Positions 24,593 to 33,323 of a stretch of DNA of 36,166 bases are shown here, one piece after another. The DNA lies in the NCBI GenBank assembly GCA_051746985.1, contig JBNJFP010000031.1, positions 1 to 36,166 of the forward strand. Reading direction: 5' to 3'. Made by a program: the position numbers and the translations under genes. Below the pieces are notes generated by a model. The model had not been told where the DNA came from. It searched no databases and was given only the letters and a program-made list of their open reading frames with translations. The first letter of the stretch is position 1. The number at the start of each line of letters is the position of its first letter. The DNA is from Fodinibius sp051746985 (lineage in GTDB: Bacteria > Bacteroidota > Rhodothermia > Balneolales > Balneolaceae).

Positions 24593-26365
24593 ATGAAAAA
24601 GGATACTGAAAAAAAATCTCAAAACGAGTCACGCAACACCTCGCCATATTATACTCCCGAGTGGGCAAAACACGTTATTTGGTATCAAATTTTCCCCGAA
24701 CGGTTTTGCAATGGAGATTCAGCCAATGATCCTACCCGTGAAAGGGTGGACGGTCCAAAGGGATGGAAAATTTCTCCGTGGACCGGAGATTGGTACAAAA
24801 GAGCACCGTGGGAGAAAACGTTAGGCGATGCTTTTCGTGATGGGGTGTTCAAACGTCGCTATGGCGGCGATTTGCAAGGTGTTATCGACAAGCTGGATTA
24901 CTTGCAGGAGCTGGGTATTGGTGGAATCTACCTCAATCCTATTTTTGACGCCGTATCTCTACACAAGTATGATACCAGCCATTACCATCACGTGGATCGC
25001 TTTTTTGGTCCCGACCCCGAGGGCGATGTTAACATCATGGAGCAGGAGAATCCCGAAGATCCAGAAACGTGGCAGTGGACATCAGCGGATAAGCTTTTTT
25101 TAGAACTGATTGAGGAGGTTCACAAGCGGGATATGCGTATTATTATCGATGGGGTTTTCAATCATACGGGCACCGATTTTTGGGCCTTTCGTGATGTCAA
25201 AGAGAACCAGTCGAAATCGAAATATAAGGACTGGTATTCCATTAATACGTTTTCGGATGGGAATGGACAAAAGTTTGATTATGATGGATGGTGGGGCGTA
25301 AAAAGTTTGCCCGAGTTAAAAGAGATGGACGGGACCTTGCTGAAGCCCGTCCGCGAACATATTTTTGCAATCACCCGCCGCTGGATGGACCCCGATGGGG
25401 ATGGCGATCCTGCCGATGGTATTGACGGATGGCGGCTGGATGTTCCTGAAGAAGTGGGAAAGTTATTTTGGAGAGAATGGAACGCGGTGGTACGAGATAT
25501 AAATCCCGACGCCTACACTGTTGGAGAAATTTGGACCGACAAGGGACGCGAGTGGGTCAATGGTGATCTATTTACCGCAGCCATGAATTACCCGTTTACC
25601 GAGGCTGTGCAGAATTATATGATCGATCAATCGATGACGGCCGCGGATTTTTTGAATCGGTTGCGCCATTTGCGTGATGGGTTACCTGATCGTGCAGAAC
25701 TGGTGCAGCAAAATTTGATGGATAGCCATGATACGCCACGTCTGGCTTCAATGATCGTAAACCCGGGTCGGGATTTTGATACCGAAACCAAACCCGAAGA
25801 GGGATTTGACGTCCGAAAGCCTACTGCCGAAGAACGACGCTTGCAGCGCTTAATTGCTTTATTCCAATATACTTATGTGGGCACGCCCATGATTTTTTAC
25901 GGCACCGAAGCCGGAATGTGGGGCGCCGATGATCCTGACGATAGAAAGCCGATGTTGTGGCCTGAGCTTACTTACGAGTCTGAAGCCTCTCATCCACTTG
26001 GGAAAGAACGTCCCGTTGATGAGAACACCTTTGATCAGCAGCTTTTCGAGTGGTATAAAAAGTTAGGAACAATCAGAAATACGCATTTAGCCCTTCGGAC
26101 GGGTCAAATAAAGGAGCTGCAGGTCGATAACGAAGCCAATAATTTTGTCTTTGCACGTTTCTTAAATAAGCGCATGTTTTGCATTGTGGCCATTAATCGA
26201 TCTCCCAAAACTAAAAAAATTGCGATACCACTACACGACTTTGAAATTCCTGAAGGTCGTCACCTCGAAAATATTGTCACCGGAAGCAGAGTAGCCGTAA
26301 ACGGAGGGGCAACAATTACGTTGCCTCCCGTATCTGGTGCGGTATTATCTCCCGAAAACGATTAG
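24593..26365 (+). CDS. Cytoplasmic GH13 alpha-glucanase (neopullulanase/cyclomaltodextrinase-like)
   Basis: This 590-residue alpha-amylase-family enzyme has no signal peptide, so it probably acts on imported maltodextrins. The GH13 regions are intact: DGVFNHTG (region I), GWRLDVPEE with nucleophile Asp283, GEIW with acid/base Glu312, and MDSHDTPR with Asp380. A SLPEL segment before region II occupies the place of the MPKL(N) motif that marks the neopullulanase/cyclomaltodextrinase subgroup. It lacks the N-terminal CBM34 domain of many such enzymes and starts almost directly with the barrel (VIWYQIFPERF). A C-terminal beta domain (about 500-590) ends the protein. It sits between pfkA and a thioredoxin-like gene that starts two bases after its stop, and may feed the maltose phosphorylase encoded at 30969. 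Confidence 0.92.
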   Translation: MKKDTEKKSQNESRNTSPYYTPEWAKHVIWYQIFPERFCNGDSANDPTRERVDGPKGWKISPWTGDWYKRAPWEKTLGDAFRDGVFKRRYGGDLQGVIDKLDYLQELGIGGIYLNPIFDAVSLHKYDTSHYHHVDRFFGPDPEGDVNIMEQENPEDPETWQWTSADKLFLELIEEVHKRDMRIIIDGVFNHTGTDFWAFRDVKENQSKSKYKDWYSINTFSDGNGQKFDYDGWWGVKSLPELKEMDGTLLKPVREHIFAITRRWMDPDGDGDPADGIDGWRLDVPEEVGKLFWREWNAVVRDINPDAYTVGEIWTDKGREWVNGDLFTAAMNYPFTEAVQNYMIDQSMTAADFLNRLRHLRDGLPDRAELVQQNLMDSHDTPRLASMIVNPGRDFDTETKPEEGFDVRKPTAEERRLQRLIALFQYTYVGTPMIFYGTEAGMWGADDPDDRKPMLWPELTYESEASHPLGKERPVDENTFDQQLFEWYKKLGTIRNTHLALRTGQIKELQVDNEANNFVFARFLNKRMFCIVAINRSPKTKKIAIPLHDFEIPEGRHLENIVTGSRVAVNGGATITLPPVSGAVLSPEND

Positions 26366-26367
26366 TT

Positions 26368-26913
26368 ATGCGTATTGATCCCAAATATTTTAACACCTTT
26401 TTGCTGGTTGTGGCACTGGTTGCTGCGGCACTTATCGCATACTTTATTTTCAGTAATCGTACGGCCGAGCGCACAGATTTTACCCAGCGCATGTTCGATC
26501 AGGATTCGCTGCAAACGGTCTGGTGGCCGCGGGTTCAAACTGATGACAGCCTGCAGGTTTCCAACTATGATGGAAAAGTTGTGGTGCTCGATTTATGGTC
26601 AAACTGGTCCGACGCTTCGCTGAATTCTCACCGGGAGTTGTCGGAAATTCAGCAGAAACATTCCAACGATCTGGAGGTAATTGCAGCCGCAGTGGGAGTT
26701 ACCAAAGAAGAGGCCATCAGTTATATGGAGGAGCACGAATTCCCTTTCCATTTTGTGGCGGGATCGCAGCACTTTTCTTCCTTCAACATGCCGGGACTTC
26801 CCGTTCAATTTATCTATAATTCAGAGACTGAACTCAAGCACGTTTTCCTCGGCTACTCCGATGAAAGCCAATACGATAGCCTAAAAGTATTGCTCAACGA
26901 TGAGAGCCCGTAA
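26368..26913 (+). CDS. Membrane-anchored thioredoxin-fold protein lacking the active-site cysteines
   Basis: This 181-residue protein has one N-terminal membrane helix (about residues 8-29) and a TlpA/ResA-like thioredoxin domain facing the periplasm. The fold is recognisable from the VVVLDLWSNW strand, the IAAAVG strand, and the MPGLPVQFIYN segment with the cis-Pro loop. The usual WCxxC is replaced by W80-S81-D-A-S84, and no Cys occurs anywhere in the protein, so it cannot act as a disulfide reductase. Likely roles are binding or chaperone-type; this is inference. It is packed tightly: two bases after the GH13 gene, and its end overlaps the start of pabC by 14 bases, which suggests translational coupling. 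Confidence 0.82.
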   Translation: MRIDPKYFNTFLLVVALVAAALIAYFIFSNRTAERTDFTQRMFDQDSLQTVWWPRVQTDDSLQVSNYDGKVVVLDLWSNWSDASLNSHRELSEIQQKHSNDLEVIAAAVGVTKEEAISYMEEHEFPFHFVAGSQHFSSFNMPGLPVQFIYNSETELKHVFLGYSDESQYDSLKVLLNDESP

Positions 26914-27784
26914 TCAATATATTGTTTTCGATGGGGATGTTATTGCCGCCAACGAACCGGTTGTTCCGGTCGTCTCACGGGGATTGATGTACGGCGATGG
27001 CATATTTGAGACGTTTAGAACCTACAAGGGGCATACGTTTAAATTGGTTGAACATATCGATCGACTCATGGATGGATTGGAGCTTCTGGGTATTACGGCT
27101 AAGCCAGAGTTCAATATTTCAACCGTGCAAATGCTGGTGCACAAACTGTTAAAAAAGCAGAATCTACTGCAAACCGATGCTATTATCCGAATGCAGGTAT
27201 GGCGGGGAGGCGGGCGCGGTTATCATCCCGAAAAAAATACCGAAACGCATTTTTCTATCACTGCATCTGTTTGTCCTGATGATTTTACTCCCCCAACATT
27301 GGCTACGGTCGAAACAAAACGGATTCCATCGCAGTCATTGCCTTCGCATGTTAAGCTGACCAACGGAATCAATTATATTTTAGCTGGCCGTCAGGCTGCT
27401 CAAAAAGGAGCAGATGACGCCTTGATGCAAACGGTTGATGGCTACATTTCTGAGACGACCATCGCCAACATTTTTTGGTGCAAAGGGGAAACCATTTTTA
27501 CACCTGCCACGACGTGCGATTTAATTCCCGGCATAACCAGAAAGATTATTATAGATCTCATAAACGAACAGAAAGGGTTGACGTTAAAAGAGGGAGAATT
27601 TTTGGTATCGCAGATAGCTGATGCCGACACGGTATGGATGTCTAATTCCGTGCGGGAACTGTTGCCGGTTGCCCAGATTGATAACTTTTTGTTTAACCCC
27701 GATCATCCGGTAATAAAAATGTTGCACGAACAGTTTACAGCTTATCGCAACGTAAACAGTAAGCGACTTCAGGAAGATGGATAA
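26900..27784 (+). CDS. pabC: Class IV aminotransferase, probable aminodeoxychorismate lyase
   Basis: This 294-residue PLP-dependent protein has the fold-type IV layout of PabC, branched-chain and D-amino-acid aminotransferases. Marks are the SRGLMYGDGIFETFR segment, the RMQVWRGGGRG region, Schiff-base Lys152 (HVKLTNGINYILA) and the phosphate-binding ISETTIANIFW. The best clue to function is the neighbour: pabB overlaps its last 8 bases, so the pair should make p-aminobenzoate for folate, with this protein releasing pyruvate from aminodeoxychorismate. A branched-chain aminotransferase role cannot be fully excluded. Its start overlaps the thioredoxin-like gene by 14 bases. Confidence 0.82.
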   Translation: MRARNQYIVFDGDVIAANEPVVPVVSRGLMYGDGIFETFRTYKGHTFKLVEHIDRLMDGLELLGITAKPEFNISTVQMLVHKLLKKQNLLQTDAIIRMQVWRGGGRGYHPEKNTETHFSITASVCPDDFTPPTLATVETKRIPSQSLPSHVKLTNGINYILAGRQAAQKGADDALMQTVDGYISETTIANIFWCKGETIFTPATTCDLIPGITRKIIIDLINEQKGLTLKEGEFLVSQIADADTVWMSNSVRELLPVAQIDNFLFNPDHPVIKMLHEQFTAYRNVNSKRLQEDG

Positions 27785-29057
27785 GTTGCATCAAATGACG
27801 AAATATTTTGCTTTAGAAGGGGATACCATACTTTTGGAATCTCAATCCAAATCACACCCGGCATCCCGAATATCCTATCTGGCCGCCAATCCCCAGGCGT
27901 CAATAAAAGTCCATGGCAACGCTATTACGATCACAGCAAATGGTAAAGAAAAAACCACCTATGGAAATCCCTGGGAAGTCCTCAAGGCATTTCGTGATGA
28001 GCATCAGGGATGGCTGTTTGGTTTTTTGGGATATGACCTGAAGAATCATATCGAACAATTACATTCGAACAATCCGGACTCCGTTAAGGCCCCGGATATG
28101 TATTTTATGATTCCCGGGTTTTTATTGCGATATGATCACCGTGCCCAACGCCAAGAGGTGCTGGTGGGGCAATATCCCAATCAAAAAGAACTGGCTCATA
28201 TTTCCACAACAAAAAATAGGTTTTCACTGGAAGGTTTACAGCTGCAGACAAGCCAATCGGCCTATCTTCAAAAAATAACTGAAGCTCAGCATAGCATTAC
28301 CGATGGTGATTTTTATGAAGTGAATCTTTCCCACCAAATGCAGGCTCATTTTGAAGGTACGCCATTTGGACTGTATCAAAAAATGGGGAAAACGGGTTCC
28401 GTACCATTTGGCGGATATCTTAAATTGGGAGACCTCCATATTTGCAGTCAATCGCCAGAGCGGTTTTTGCGGAGGCAGGGAGATCGCGTTTATTCTCAGC
28501 CCATCAAGGGGACCTCAAGACGAGGGAAAACCATGGAGGAAGATGAAACGCTGAAACAGACACTGCTTTCATCCCAAAAAGAGCGCGCCGAAAACCTGAT
28601 GATCGTAGATTTGGTGCGCAATGATTTAAGTAAAATTGCACAGAAAGGAACGGTGAAAGTACCACAACTTTTTGAGATTCAGTCGTTTGATACCGTACAT
28701 CAGCTGGTTTCAACTATCGAAGCCAAAACCAGTGAGGATGACCCGGTAGATGTCTTAAAAGCATGTTTTCCTATGGGATCGATGACCGGGGCGCCAAAGA
28801 TCAGCGCTATGAAAGCCATCGAAAAGCTCGAAGATTATAAACGCGGCGTGTATTCAGGAGCGATCGGGTATATTTCCCCGAATGGTGATTTTGATTTCAA
28901 CGTCGTAATCCGAACTGCCATCGTTACAAACAATCAGCTTTTTTATTCAACCGGAGGTGCTGTTACCGGTGATTCTGATCCGCAAAAAGAGTGGGAGGAG
29001 ACGCAAATAAAGGCACGCGCACTGCTCGATGCGGCTGAATATTCTCAAAAGATATAA
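27777..29057 (+). CDS. pabB: Aminodeoxychorismate synthase component I
   Basis: This 426-residue chorismate-binding enzyme aminates chorismate for p-aminobenzoate and folate synthesis. Conserved segments include the QSPERFL motif, then PIKGT with Lys244, ERAENLMIVDLVRNDL, and the C-terminal FPMGSMTGAPK and YSGAIGYI motifs. The Lys in PIKGT forms a covalent intermediate in PabB, while anthranilate synthase (TrpE) has Ala in that place, so this is PabB rather than TrpE. The adjacent pabC supports it. No glutaminase subunit (pabA) gene is in the window; it may be shared with tryptophan synthesis elsewhere. The start overlaps pabC by 8 bases. Confidence 0.9.
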   Translation: MDKLHQMTKYFALEGDTILLESQSKSHPASRISYLAANPQASIKVHGNAITITANGKEKTTYGNPWEVLKAFRDEHQGWLFGFLGYDLKNHIEQLHSNNPDSVKAPDMYFMIPGFLLRYDHRAQRQEVLVGQYPNQKELAHISTTKNRFSLEGLQLQTSQSAYLQKITEAQHSITDGDFYEVNLSHQMQAHFEGTPFGLYQKMGKTGSVPFGGYLKLGDLHICSQSPERFLRRQGDRVYSQPIKGTSRRGKTMEEDETLKQTLLSSQKERAENLMIVDLVRNDLSKIAQKGTVKVPQLFEIQSFDTVHQLVSTIEAKTSEDDPVDVLKACFPMGSMTGAPKISAMKAIEKLEDYKRGVYSGAIGYISPNGDFDFNVVIRTAIVTNNQLFYSTGGAVTGDSDPQKEWEETQIKARALLDAAEYSQKI

Positions 29058-29134
29058 ACGCTTTCTACAAATCCGCATATATAGCCTTTAGAACATGTTA
29101 TCGGTGTTAAATGAGTAGTTGTGAAATTCAAAAA

Positions 29135-29170
29135 TTTGGTTATTATTAGAAATGTAAGGGCTTACATTTG
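29135..29170 (+). promoter_or_regulatory. Candidate Bacteroidota-type promoter for the maltose locus
   Basis: A TTTG (29135-29138) and a TACATTTG (29163-29170) match the Bacteroidota -33 (TTTG) and -7 (TAnnTTTG) boxes, with a 24-base gap that is slightly longer than usual. The -7 box lies inside the right half of the operator palindrome, so a bound regulator would block it. Chance matches to such short boxes are common. Confidence 0.35.
29150..29169. promoter_or_regulatory. LacI-family operator palindrome
   Basis: A perfect palindrome, AAATGTAAG-GG-CTTACATTT, lies 46 bases before the LacI-family gene. Its core TGTAAG-GG-CTTACA differs by one base from the TGTAAG-CG-CTTACA form of cre/MalR-type LacI-family operators. 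It is most likely the autoregulatory operator for lacI-pgmB-GH65-amylase-MFS. I found no second copy in the other intergenic gaps I checked. Confidence 0.7.
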
Positions 29171-29215
29171 TTAATTACCTTAATCTGACCAATAAAGAAA
29201 AAGAGGAATAGGCAA

Positions 29216-30226
29216 TTGGCTGGAACTACAATTTATGATATTGCAAAAAAGGCGGGAGTCAGTATCGCTACCGTTTCGAGGGTGGTAAATAACAGTGATG
29301 GTATTGCTGATAAAACCCGTGAAAAGGTGCTTAAAGTCGCAGACGAGTTGGGGTACCATCCCCAAGCCTATGCACAGGGGCTGGCACGAAAAAAGAAAAA
29401 TATCATCATGGTGGTGGTGCCGGTGTTGTCGAACTACTTTTTTATGGAGGTGTTGGCTGGAATCCAGGATGAAATTTCTAAATACGATTATGATCTCAAT
29501 ATTTTTAATGTTCAAAGTAATGGGGAAGATAATATGTTCCCCCAGGTCGAAAATATTATAAAGCGACAGTGGGCCGATGGCTATTTATTTATTTCTACGC
29601 ACCTGCGCGATAACGAGCTCGAAAAGCTACAAAATTACGACATACCCATTACGCTGATTGATGAATCCTATCCGGGTATGGATTCGGTGAGCGTTGACAA
29701 CGAAAAGGGTATAGAGCAGGCGATGAAGCACTTTCTTGACAAGGGACTTACTCGTATTGCGATGATCAGCGCAATGAAAAGTTCTAAACCAGGAGAGCAA
29801 CGCATAAAAGGATATAAAAAAGCACTGGAGGATGCCGGGGTTACTATTGATGAGCAGCTTATTGCTACCGGAGATTCTATGTATCGTGATGGTTTTTCGG
29901 AGCAGAACGGCTACGAAGCGATGAAGAAGTTGCTTGAGCTACCAAATCCGCCCGAAGCGTGTTTCTGTACGTCGGATATACAGGCGGTTGGGGCAATGAA
30001 AGCGATGAAAGAAAAGGGTACACAAATTCCCATTATCGGGTATGACGATATTACCATTTCAAATTATATCGGTTTGTCAACCATTCGTCAACCGATGTAC
30101 GATATGGGATCATTGGCCACGAAAAAAATTATGAACAGAATGAAAAACAGGGATGCTGAACCCGAGCAAAAGGTTTTTGCACCGGAGCTTATCTTGCGGT
30201 CATCAACTGAAGTAGAAGCCCCATAA
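29216..30226 (+). CDS. LacI-family transcriptional regulator (probable maltose-locus regulator)
   Basis: This 336-residue regulator has an N-terminal LacI helix-turn-helix (TIYDIAKKAGVSIATVSRVVN, about residues 3-24, followed by the hinge) and a periplasmic-binding-protein-like effector domain (about 60-330) with the GYDD and LSTIRQPMYDMG segments typical of the family. It starts with TTG, supported by an AGAGGA Shine-Dalgarno 8 bases upstream. A perfect LacI-type palindrome lies just upstream, so it probably regulates itself and the genes that follow: pgmB, GH65 phosphorylase, amylase and MFS carrier. The likely effector is maltose, glucose or a phosphorylated sugar; whether it represses or activates is not visible from sequence. 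Confidence 0.93.
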   Translation: MAGTTIYDIAKKAGVSIATVSRVVNNSDGIADKTREKVLKVADELGYHPQAYAQGLARKKKNIIMVVVPVLSNYFFMEVLAGIQDEISKYDYDLNIFNVQSNGEDNMFPQVENIIKRQWADGYLFISTHLRDNELEKLQNYDIPITLIDESYPGMDSVSVDNEKGIEQAMKHFLDKGLTRIAMISAMKSSKPGEQRIKGYKKALEDAGVTIDEQLIATGDSMYRDGFSEQNGYEAMKKLLELPNPPEACFCTSDIQAVGAMKAMKEKGTQIPIIGYDDITISNYIGLSTIRQPMYDMGSLATKKIMNRMKNRDAEPEQKVFAPELILRSSTEVEAP

Positions 30227-30278
30227 GAAGTATAAAGTCATAACTTGAAAACTATTTAAGCAGGATTTGTCAGTATAT

Positions 30279-30956
30279 ATGATACAACCGGAAGCATGTA
30301 TTTTTGATTTAGATGGCGTTATTGTAGAGACGTCAGATGCCCATTTCAAGGCTTGGCAACGGCTGGCCGAGTCGTTAGGTATTTCGTTCGGGCAAGAGTT
30401 CAACGAACAGCTGAAAGGTGTGAGTCGTCGTAAATCCATAGAGAAAATTTTAGCTATCGATGACCGCGAACTGTCTGAGGACGAAATTCAACGATTAATG
30501 GATAAAAAGAATGGCTGGTACCAGGATGCTATCGCTGAACTAACACCCGATGATATTTTAGATGGAGTGCCGGAGTTTTTGAAGGCTTTGGAGAAGATGG
30601 GAATCCCGATTGGTATTGGATCATCCAGCAAAAATGCACCTTATATTATTGATTACCTGCAGCTTAATGATACGTTCGAGGTGATTATTGATGGTAATAA
30701 GGTCGAAAATACAAAGCCCGATCCGGAAGTATTTCTAAAAGGAGCTAAGGCGCTGAATGCTGGTCCCCAAAAGACAATCGTATTTGAAGATGCAGCCTCG
30801 GGTGTGAAAGCAGCAAACAGAGGCGGTTTTATAAGCGTGGGAATCGGATCAGAAGAATACCTGGGTGAGGCCGATCTGGTTATAGAAAATTTTGTAGGTC
30901 TTTCGCCGGAAACACTTTTTAGTCAACTTAGCGAGAAGCAAAATATTTCGATTTAA
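30279..30956 (+). CDS. pgmB: Beta-phosphoglucomutase
   Basis: This roughly 225-residue HAD-superfamily phosphomutase converts beta-glucose-1-phosphate to glucose-6-phosphate. The catalytic pair is Asp10 (nucleophile) and Asp12 (acid/base) in FDLDGVIVE, with the SSSK segment of motif II, the Lys of motif III (NTKPDPEVF) and the FEDAASGV acidic pair of motif IV. The location, 12 bases before a GH65 maltose phosphorylase that makes the beta anomer, settles the identity. I start it at the ATG (30279); a TTG at 30267 would add four residues but leaves only one base after its AGGA, too close for a ribosome site. It is the second gene of the LacI-controlled set. Confidence 0.94.
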   Translation: MIQPEACIFDLDGVIVETSDAHFKAWQRLAESLGISFGQEFNEQLKGVSRRKSIEKILAIDDRELSEDEIQRLMDKKNGWYQDAIAELTPDDILDGVPEFLKALEKMGIPIGIGSSSKNAPYIIDYLQLNDTFEVIIDGNKVENTKPDPEVFLKGAKALNAGPQKTIVFEDAASGVKAANRGGFISVGIGSEEYLGEADLVIENFVGLSPETLFSQLSEKQNISI

Positions 30957-30968
30957 ACTCAACGATTT

Positions 30969-33281
30969 ATGCACAAGTATTTAAAAACAGATAGATGGAA
31001 GATTATTGAAGAAGGTTTTGACCCACAGCGTCAACGCTCTTCGGAAAGTATTTTTAGTATTGGCAATGGTCATATGGGTCAGCGCGCTAATTTTGAGGAA
31101 GAATACAGTGGAGATTCGCTTCAGGGCAGTTATGTTGGGGGCATTTACTATCCCGATCCTACAAAAGTAGGGTGGTGGAAAAACGGTTATCCGGACTATT
31201 TTGCCAAGGTACTTAACTCGGTAAACTGGATTGGTATTGATGTGTTTATAGATGGCGAACGGCTCGATTTGGCAAATGTTACGGTTACCGATTTTACCCG
31301 AACACTGGATATGAAGCAGGGATTGCTTCAACGTAGTTTTGTGGCCGAACTTGGGAGAGGCAAAAAAGTAGCCATTGACTCCTGTAGATTTGTAAGTATG
31401 AAACGGACCGAAGTCGGCGCTATTGACTATTCGGTAAAGCCATTGAATTTTTCCGGTATACTGACCTTTAAACCCTTTGTCGATGGGAAGGTTCACAATG
31501 AAGATGCCAACTACGATGAGATATTTTGGGATGAGCTAAAACAGAATCCTTTTGATAACGGCGGGGTGGTAACAACCAAAACAAAAAAGCTCGACTTTCA
31601 CGTATCTGCAGCTATGAAAAATGAGCTGCACAAAAATGGTAAGCCGCTTGCTATTGGCGGTACTGGGTCAATCTCTTCGATGTTTGTAGAACAATCGTAT
31701 GAGTTGTCGGTCAAAGAGAATGATGAAATTTCATTACGCAAATACGCGGTTGTAGCTTCTTCTTTGAACCATGATCGTAAGCGCTTACATGCGCATGCTA
31801 AACAAGCTGTGGAGGATGTGGCATCTGTAGGATTTGATCAGCTTAAGAAAGAGCATATCCATCGGTGGGCAACCATCTGGGAGGGTAGTGATGTGACTAT
31901 TCAAGGTGATGACGAAGCCCAGCAAGGCATTCGATTTAATATTTTTCAGCTGTATCAAACCTACACCGGAGAAGATGAGCGCCTCAATATTGGTCCCAAG
32001 GGATTTACCGGGGAAAAGTACGGCGGTTGCACCTACTGGGATACTGAAGCCTATTGCCTGCCGTTTTATTTGAATACAGCTCCCGACAAGGTAGCCAGAC
32101 AGTTGCTGTGGTACCGCTACCGTCACCTGCCCAAGGCCATTGAAAACGCCGAAAAACTCGGTTTTACTGATGGGGCGGCGCTATATCCCATGGTGACGAT
32201 GAATGGAGAAGAATGCCATAACGAGTGGGAAATTACCTTTGAGGAGGTCCATCGAAATGGAGCTATTGCTTACGCGATTTTCAATTATATCAGGCATACT
32301 GGGGATGAATCGTATCTTAAAGAAGCGGGGCTCGAGGTATTAATTGCTATTTCCCGGTTTTGGAGTCAGCGGTTTAGCTTTTCCAAAAAACGTCAGCAGT
32401 ATGTAATGCTGGGTGTGACCGGACCCAATGAGTATGAAAATAACGTTAACAACAACTGGTACACCTCGTATATCGCCTGCTGGTGCATGCGTTATACCAT
32501 GGAAGCGATTGAGAAAGTACGCGATGAGGCTCCGGAGGCTTTTGAGGAGATTCAGCAGAAAACATCATACAAAGATACCGAAACCGATCGCTGGAATGAT
32601 ATCCTAAATCGTGTGTATCTGGGCGAAGATGAAGATCTTGGTATCTTTTTGCAGCAGGATAATTATATGGACAAAGTCCAACGCACGGCCAGCGATCTTC
32701 ATGAAACCGAACGTCCCATTAATCAATACTGGTCGTGGGATCGCATTTTGCGCTCATGCTTTATCAAGCAGGGTGATGTGGTGCAGGGGCTGTACTTTTT
32801 TGAGGATCATTTTGATGAGGATACCATTCGTCGCAATTTCGATTTTTATGAGCCCCGTACGGTACACGAATCTTCGCTTTCGCCCTGCATTCATGCGATA
32901 ATGGCCTCGAAGCTCGGGTACAATGACAAGGCCTACCAATTGTATTTGCGCACGGCACGCCTCGATTTGGACGATTATAATAAGGAGGTCCACCAGGGAT
33001 TGCATATCACCAGTATGGCCGGCACCTGGATGTCTATAGTTGAGGGCTTTGCGGGTAAACGGGCAAAGGATGGTGAGCTTCATTTTACCCCCTCACTGCC
33101 CGATGAGTGGAGTGCCTACTCGTTTAAAATTCTGCATAAAGGAAATCGTTTGAACATCCACGTTGAGGCGGGAGAAGTGACTGTAAATTGTGAAAAGGGC
33201 ACTGGATCAATAGTATATGTTTACGGAGATAAATATGAAGTTTCTCCCGATAAAAAAGTAGTTATTCCCACACCTGTTTAA
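30969..33281 (+). CDS. GH65 maltose phosphorylase
   Basis: This 770-residue cytoplasmic enzyme splits maltose with phosphate into beta-glucose-1-phosphate and glucose, which saves one ATP against hydrolysis. It has the GH65 order: an N-terminal beta-sandwich (about 1-260), a linker, and an (alpha/alpha)6 barrel with GGCTYWDTEAYCLPFYL and the catalytic Glu419 in ECHNEWEITFEE. That motif with ITFEEVHRNGAIA is the maltose-phosphorylase form; trehalose and kojibiose phosphorylases differ around it. The length agrees with about 750-790 residues for the family. No signal peptide is seen. It follows pgmB by 12 bases and the amylase gene is next, 42 bases downstream. Confidence 0.94.
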   Translation: MHKYLKTDRWKIIEEGFDPQRQRSSESIFSIGNGHMGQRANFEEEYSGDSLQGSYVGGIYYPDPTKVGWWKNGYPDYFAKVLNSVNWIGIDVFIDGERLDLANVTVTDFTRTLDMKQGLLQRSFVAELGRGKKVAIDSCRFVSMKRTEVGAIDYSVKPLNFSGILTFKPFVDGKVHNEDANYDEIFWDELKQNPFDNGGVVTTKTKKLDFHVSAAMKNELHKNGKPLAIGGTGSISSMFVEQSYELSVKENDEISLRKYAVVASSLNHDRKRLHAHAKQAVEDVASVGFDQLKKEHIHRWATIWEGSDVTIQGDDEAQQGIRFNIFQLYQTYTGEDERLNIGPKGFTGEKYGGCTYWDTEAYCLPFYLNTAPDKVARQLLWYRYRHLPKAIENAEKLGFTDGAALYPMVTMNGEECHNEWEITFEEVHRNGAIAYAIFNYIRHTGDESYLKEAGLEVLIAISRFWSQRFSFSKKRQQYVMLGVTGPNEYENNVNNNWYTSYIACWCMRYTMEAIEKVRDEAPEAFEEIQQKTSYKDTETDRWNDILNRVYLGEDEDLGIFLQQDNYMDKVQRTASDLHETERPINQYWSWDRILRSCFIKQGDVVQGLYFFEDHFDEDTIRRNFDFYEPRTVHESSLSPCIHAIMASKLGYNDKAYQLYLRTARLDLDDYNKEVHQGLHITSMAGTWMSIVEGFAGKRAKDGELHFTPSLPDEWSAYSFKILHKGNRLNIHVEAGEVTVNCEKGTGSIVYVYGDKYEVSPDKKVVIPTPV

Positions 33282-33323
33282 AGCAGTAAACCAATTTTAA
33301 TGATCAACTAAATCACTATAACT

